A stretch of 64,000 nt of DNA from JASDSY01 sp041441465 (GTDB lineage Bacteria > Muiribacteriota > UBA9980): contig JASDSY010000001.1 in NCBI GenBank assembly GCA_041441465.1, positions 179,267-243,266 on the forward strand, read 5' to 3'. The position numbers were made by a program, and so were the translations under genes. Under the pieces are notes generated by a model, which was given only the letters and a program-made list of their open reading frames with translations, was not told where the DNA came from and searched no databases. Within the stretch, counting starts at the first letter, position 1. Every line of letters begins with the position of its first letter. Positions 61,645-64,000 of this stretch are shown here, piece after piece.

Positions 61645-63855
61645 ATGAATAATTCTTATTTTAAAAATGCTTTTATAATTAACTTCTGCGTATTTATGTT
61701 TTCAGCGGCTTATCCTTTCGCTCATAGTTCAACGGCAGCTGCTGCAGAGTTAGATAAAAACGATACCGCCGAAATTTCAACCAAAGAAAGTACCGCTAAT
61801 CCTAAGCAATCAAATGTTGACATAAAAAATGACATTAAAGCTTTGGCTGAAATGAACCGTAAAATTTTTATGCTTGAACAAGTTGTCGCATTAAAAATAT
61901 CAAATGCCACAGGAAATGTTGAAACTCAACTAAATCAGCTTTATTCTAAACGAGAAAGCCTTTCTGCACAAATTACAGATTCAATAAAAAATGACCCTAC
62001 CGATAATTCCATAAAAGCATTAAAAACCGGCATATTAAATTTAAAACTATACGAGGCTGCAGGTTTTGATTCGCTTATTACCAGGATAATTTCAGTACAA
62101 AACATCAATACGCCAAATACTGGCAGTCAGACACCCGCTGGATTCAATCAGAATGACGCTTTGCTTGAACTGAAATCATATATCCAGCTTGAGACTTCCA
62201 GACTTAATAATCCTGTAAGCTACGAGAACGATGTTGTAAATTTCGTATCCACATATAAAGACAACGAAGTAAATGCAGCATCAGATAACACAGCTGTAAA
62301 TACGCCTTCAAGCAATACAGCAAGTGAAATAGATCCAAAGTTAGAAAAATTAGCCTCGCTCTCACCGACTGAAATTACTCCCGAACCTAACGCTACCGGT
62401 GAAGCAATCGATAAGCCGATCATAATTAAATTTTCACCTGAAAAAATCAAATCGGCCGGCAAACAACTTGATGTATCTGTTAACTCAATCAATATACATC
62501 CTAAATATTCAAAAGATAATGCAGGCACAAGCCAATATTCATCTAAAACGGTTGACTTTAAATGGAATGCTGAAACATGTCAATTAACAATAACACCGCC
62601 TTTAACACTTGAAAGAAAATCCATTTATAATGTAGCGATCACATTTAATCATAAAATTAATAGCTCTGCAAATGATCCTACGCCAACAGCTTCCGGTACT
62701 GCAGAAAATTCAATTGCCGGGTCTAACGTCCAGGGCGCATCGTCAACCCAATCAGCGCCTGCTTCAATCCAATTCGCCAGAAGCCAAAAAGTCCAGGATG
62801 GCGTTTTTAAAAAAGTTGACATTAACCTGGTTGAAAATAAAATCGATTATAAATTGGAATGGAATTTCGAAACCTTGGGTTATAAATCAGTTTCCTCAAA
62901 TGAGTTAGATAAGGATAAAACTGCCGAAACGGAAATAAACGACAGCGCTGAAGTTAATTTTAAAGATAAGCGCGACACCGGCGAAGCAGCTTTAAAAAAT
63001 AAAACCGTAAAATCAACAGCCGATATATCACTTAATAAAAAAATTCTCAGCTTCAGTGAGTTTGAAAAGCAGCTTAATACACCAATGATAATAATGCGAA
63101 ATCCTGAAGGCCCCTACTGCCGTCGGAATTCATCAATATTTGTAGTTTTTTCCACAGATATTGACGAAAAATCAATAAAAGGTAATACAATGACACTTTA
63201 CCACGAAAAAAACAAAGGCAATTTTGAACAAATTAGCGGCAACGCATCTTTAAGCGGACGTAAACTCGAATTTAAAGCCGATTCGCCACTTGAGTTCGGC
63301 AAAAACTATAAAGTCGCGGTCAACGAAGTAAAAACTAAATCAGGTCTGATATTTAACGCTAATGAAACTTATTTCTTCAGGACGGCTCCTGGAATAATTG
63401 AGCAGGACCTGCCGATTGATGGAAAAAAACAACTAAACGATACTTTTTCAGTTACCTTATCTGAAGAAGTTAAAGACTTGAAAATAAAAATTTTTAAAGT
63501 TGAGAAAACCGAAACTGAGCTTGATTTTAAACTTGACAGCCGATTATCACAAACCCCGGGTATATCTCCGACATCAGGAATTCAAAAAATAGCGCTTAAT
63601 TCAGACAGTAACGCTCTCAATCCATTAATCGGACCTTTAAAATCAAATGAAATTAAAACAACTGTAAAAACAGATAAAAAGAAATCCGCTGAAAGTGAAA
63701 ACAAAGAAAAATTAAATGAAACTAATAAAAAAATACCGGTAACCATTTATTTTAAACCCCAAAAAGCTTTTATATCAGGCCAAAAATATAAAATCGACAT
63801 ATATTCCGAAACCGAATTGATAGATAACGGAATTATAAAATTCACCGCAAAATAA
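61645..63855 (+). CDS. Large exported protein with SbsA/Big_5 Ig-like domains
   Basis: A signal peptide (about 1-35, ending in AAAAE) is followed by a helical region (about 40-190) and a Ser/Thr/Asn-rich linker. Two Ig-like segments of SbsA/Big_5 type follow. The first is about 235-335 (SPTEITPEPNATGEAIDKPI, then FSPEKIKSAG and LTITPPLTLERKSIYNV). The second is about 485-590 (NPEGPYCRRNSSIFVVFSTD, LEFKADSPLEFGKNYKVAV, FFRTAPG). The C-terminal 140 residues have a Lys-rich linker and a last short beta domain. No enzymatic motif or sorting signal is visible. The protein is probably extracytoplasmic, perhaps structural. It has its own promoter, leader hairpin and terminator. Confidence 0.72.
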   Translation: MNNSYFKNAFIINFCVFMFSAAYPFAHSSTAAAAELDKNDTAEISTKESTANPKQSNVDIKNDIKALAEMNRKIFMLEQVVALKISNATGNVETQLNQLYSKRESLSAQITDSIKNDPTDNSIKALKTGILNLKLYEAAGFDSLITRIISVQNINTPNTGSQTPAGFNQNDALLELKSYIQLETSRLNNPVSYENDVVNFVSTYKDNEVNAASDNTAVNTPSSNTASEIDPKLEKLASLSPTEITPEPNATGEAIDKPIIIKFSPEKIKSAGKQLDVSVNSINIHPKYSKDNAGTSQYSSKTVDFKWNAETCQLTITPPLTLERKSIYNVAITFNHKINSSANDPTPTASGTAENSIAGSNVQGASSTQSAPASIQFARSQKVQDGVFKKVDINLVENKIDYKLEWNFETLGYKSVSSNELDKDKTAETEINDSAEVNFKDKRDTGEAALKNKTVKSTADISLNKKILSFSEFEKQLNTPMIIMRNPEGPYCRRNSSIFVVFSTDIDEKSIKGNTMTLYHEKNKGNFEQISGNASLSGRKLEFKADSPLEFGKNYKVAVNEVKTKSGLIFNANETYFFRTAPGIIEQDLPIDGKKQLNDTFSVTLSEEVKDLKIKIFKVEKTETELDFKLDSRLSQTPGISPTSGIQKIALNSDSNALNPLIGPLKSNEIKTTVKTDKKKSAESENKEKLNETNKKIPVTIYFKPQKAFISGQKYKIDIYSETELIDNGIIKFTAK

Positions 63856-63870
63856 AAAATCTTATAAATA

Positions 63871-63908
63871 AAAAGAGGCTGTTAAAAAAATCCTAAACAG
63901 CCTCTTTT
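63871..63908 (+). terminator. Intrinsic terminator of the Big_5 gene
   Basis: Perfect 13-base arms AAAAGAGGCTGTT/AACAGCCTCTTTT with a 12-base loop lie 15 bases after the stop. Flanking A and T runs make it work in both directions. Confidence 0.92.
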
Positions 63909-64000
63909 TATTAGTCCTTTCAAATTTATTTATGCGCCCTAAATTTGTTAAAGTCAAGAACAATTCCCTATCTGCCGCCGGCCAAAATTCCCTACCCTGT
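63909..64000. other. Window end, unassigned
   Basis: No gene can be supported. AATTCCCTA occurs twice (63962-63970 and 63986-63994), 24 bases apart, around a GC-richer patch. Confidence 0.4.

Noticed and set aside
63909..64000. Possible end of an insertion sequence or a CRISPR repeat (two AATTCCCTA copies)
   Set aside because: Two nine-base copies at one spacing are not enough, and no transposase or further repeats are visible.

Overview
This window looks like part of a chromosome from an uncultivated, AT-rich bacterium that uses the standard code with ATG and occasional TTG starts. Core genes (recA, ftsK, metK, ahcY, rimO, pgsA, ftsEX, a tRNA) dominate, and no phage, insertion sequence or CRISPR array is visible. 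Sigma-70-like promoters (TTGACA, 17 bases, TATAAT or TAAAAT) and strong intrinsic terminators are easy to see. PspA, Kdp, an EnvC-like LytM factor with FtsEX, a prepilin, diguanylate cyclases, a C11 (clostripain) protease and very large TPR proteins fit a deep-branching, little-studied phylum. Placing it near Wallbacteria- or Riflebacteria-like lineages would be a guess.

Layout. Bases 1-20660 run on the minus strand. From the 5' end of that strand they are ftsK, two overlapping giant TPR genes (1719 and 1303 residues), yajQ, the classical rimO-pgsA-pncC-recA block, a membrane-anchored coiled-coil protein, an AI-2E family permease, rsmE, and the start of mtaB, which is cut by the window edge. 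A tRNA-Gln(CUG) with its own promoter and terminator lies upstream of ftsK, divergent from a plus-strand group: thioredoxin, PspA, an HDOD protein and ahcY. Next come a minus-strand histidine kinase and a REC-TPR response regulator, divergent from a plus-strand kdpFABC-kdpD operon. The KdpD here lacks a kinase domain.

Bases 34816-59316 return to the minus strand. They hold metK; two GAF-GGDEF diguanylate cyclases followed by a DUF2993-like protein, a DUF5693-like protein, ftsE, ftsX, an EnvC-like factor, ctpA, a pseudopilin and speB; an exported TPR protein; a 2669-residue HEAT-TPR protein; and a small PH-like membrane protein. The window ends with two plus-strand genes for exported proteins. 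One is a clostripain-family protease with four Cys-rich tandem repeats. The other is a large protein with SbsA/Big_5-like Ig domains. Both have TTGACA-N17-TAAAAT promoters.

Themes. The envelope and division genes form one functional block (ftsEX, EnvC-like activator, ctpA, cyclases). The methylation cycle is represented by metK and ahcY at separate sites. Protein-protein scaffolding is unusually heavy: the three giant repeat proteins alone take about 17 kb. The most notable findings are those giants, the Cys-repeat protease, the split Kdp control system, and several perfect palindromes placed on promoters.
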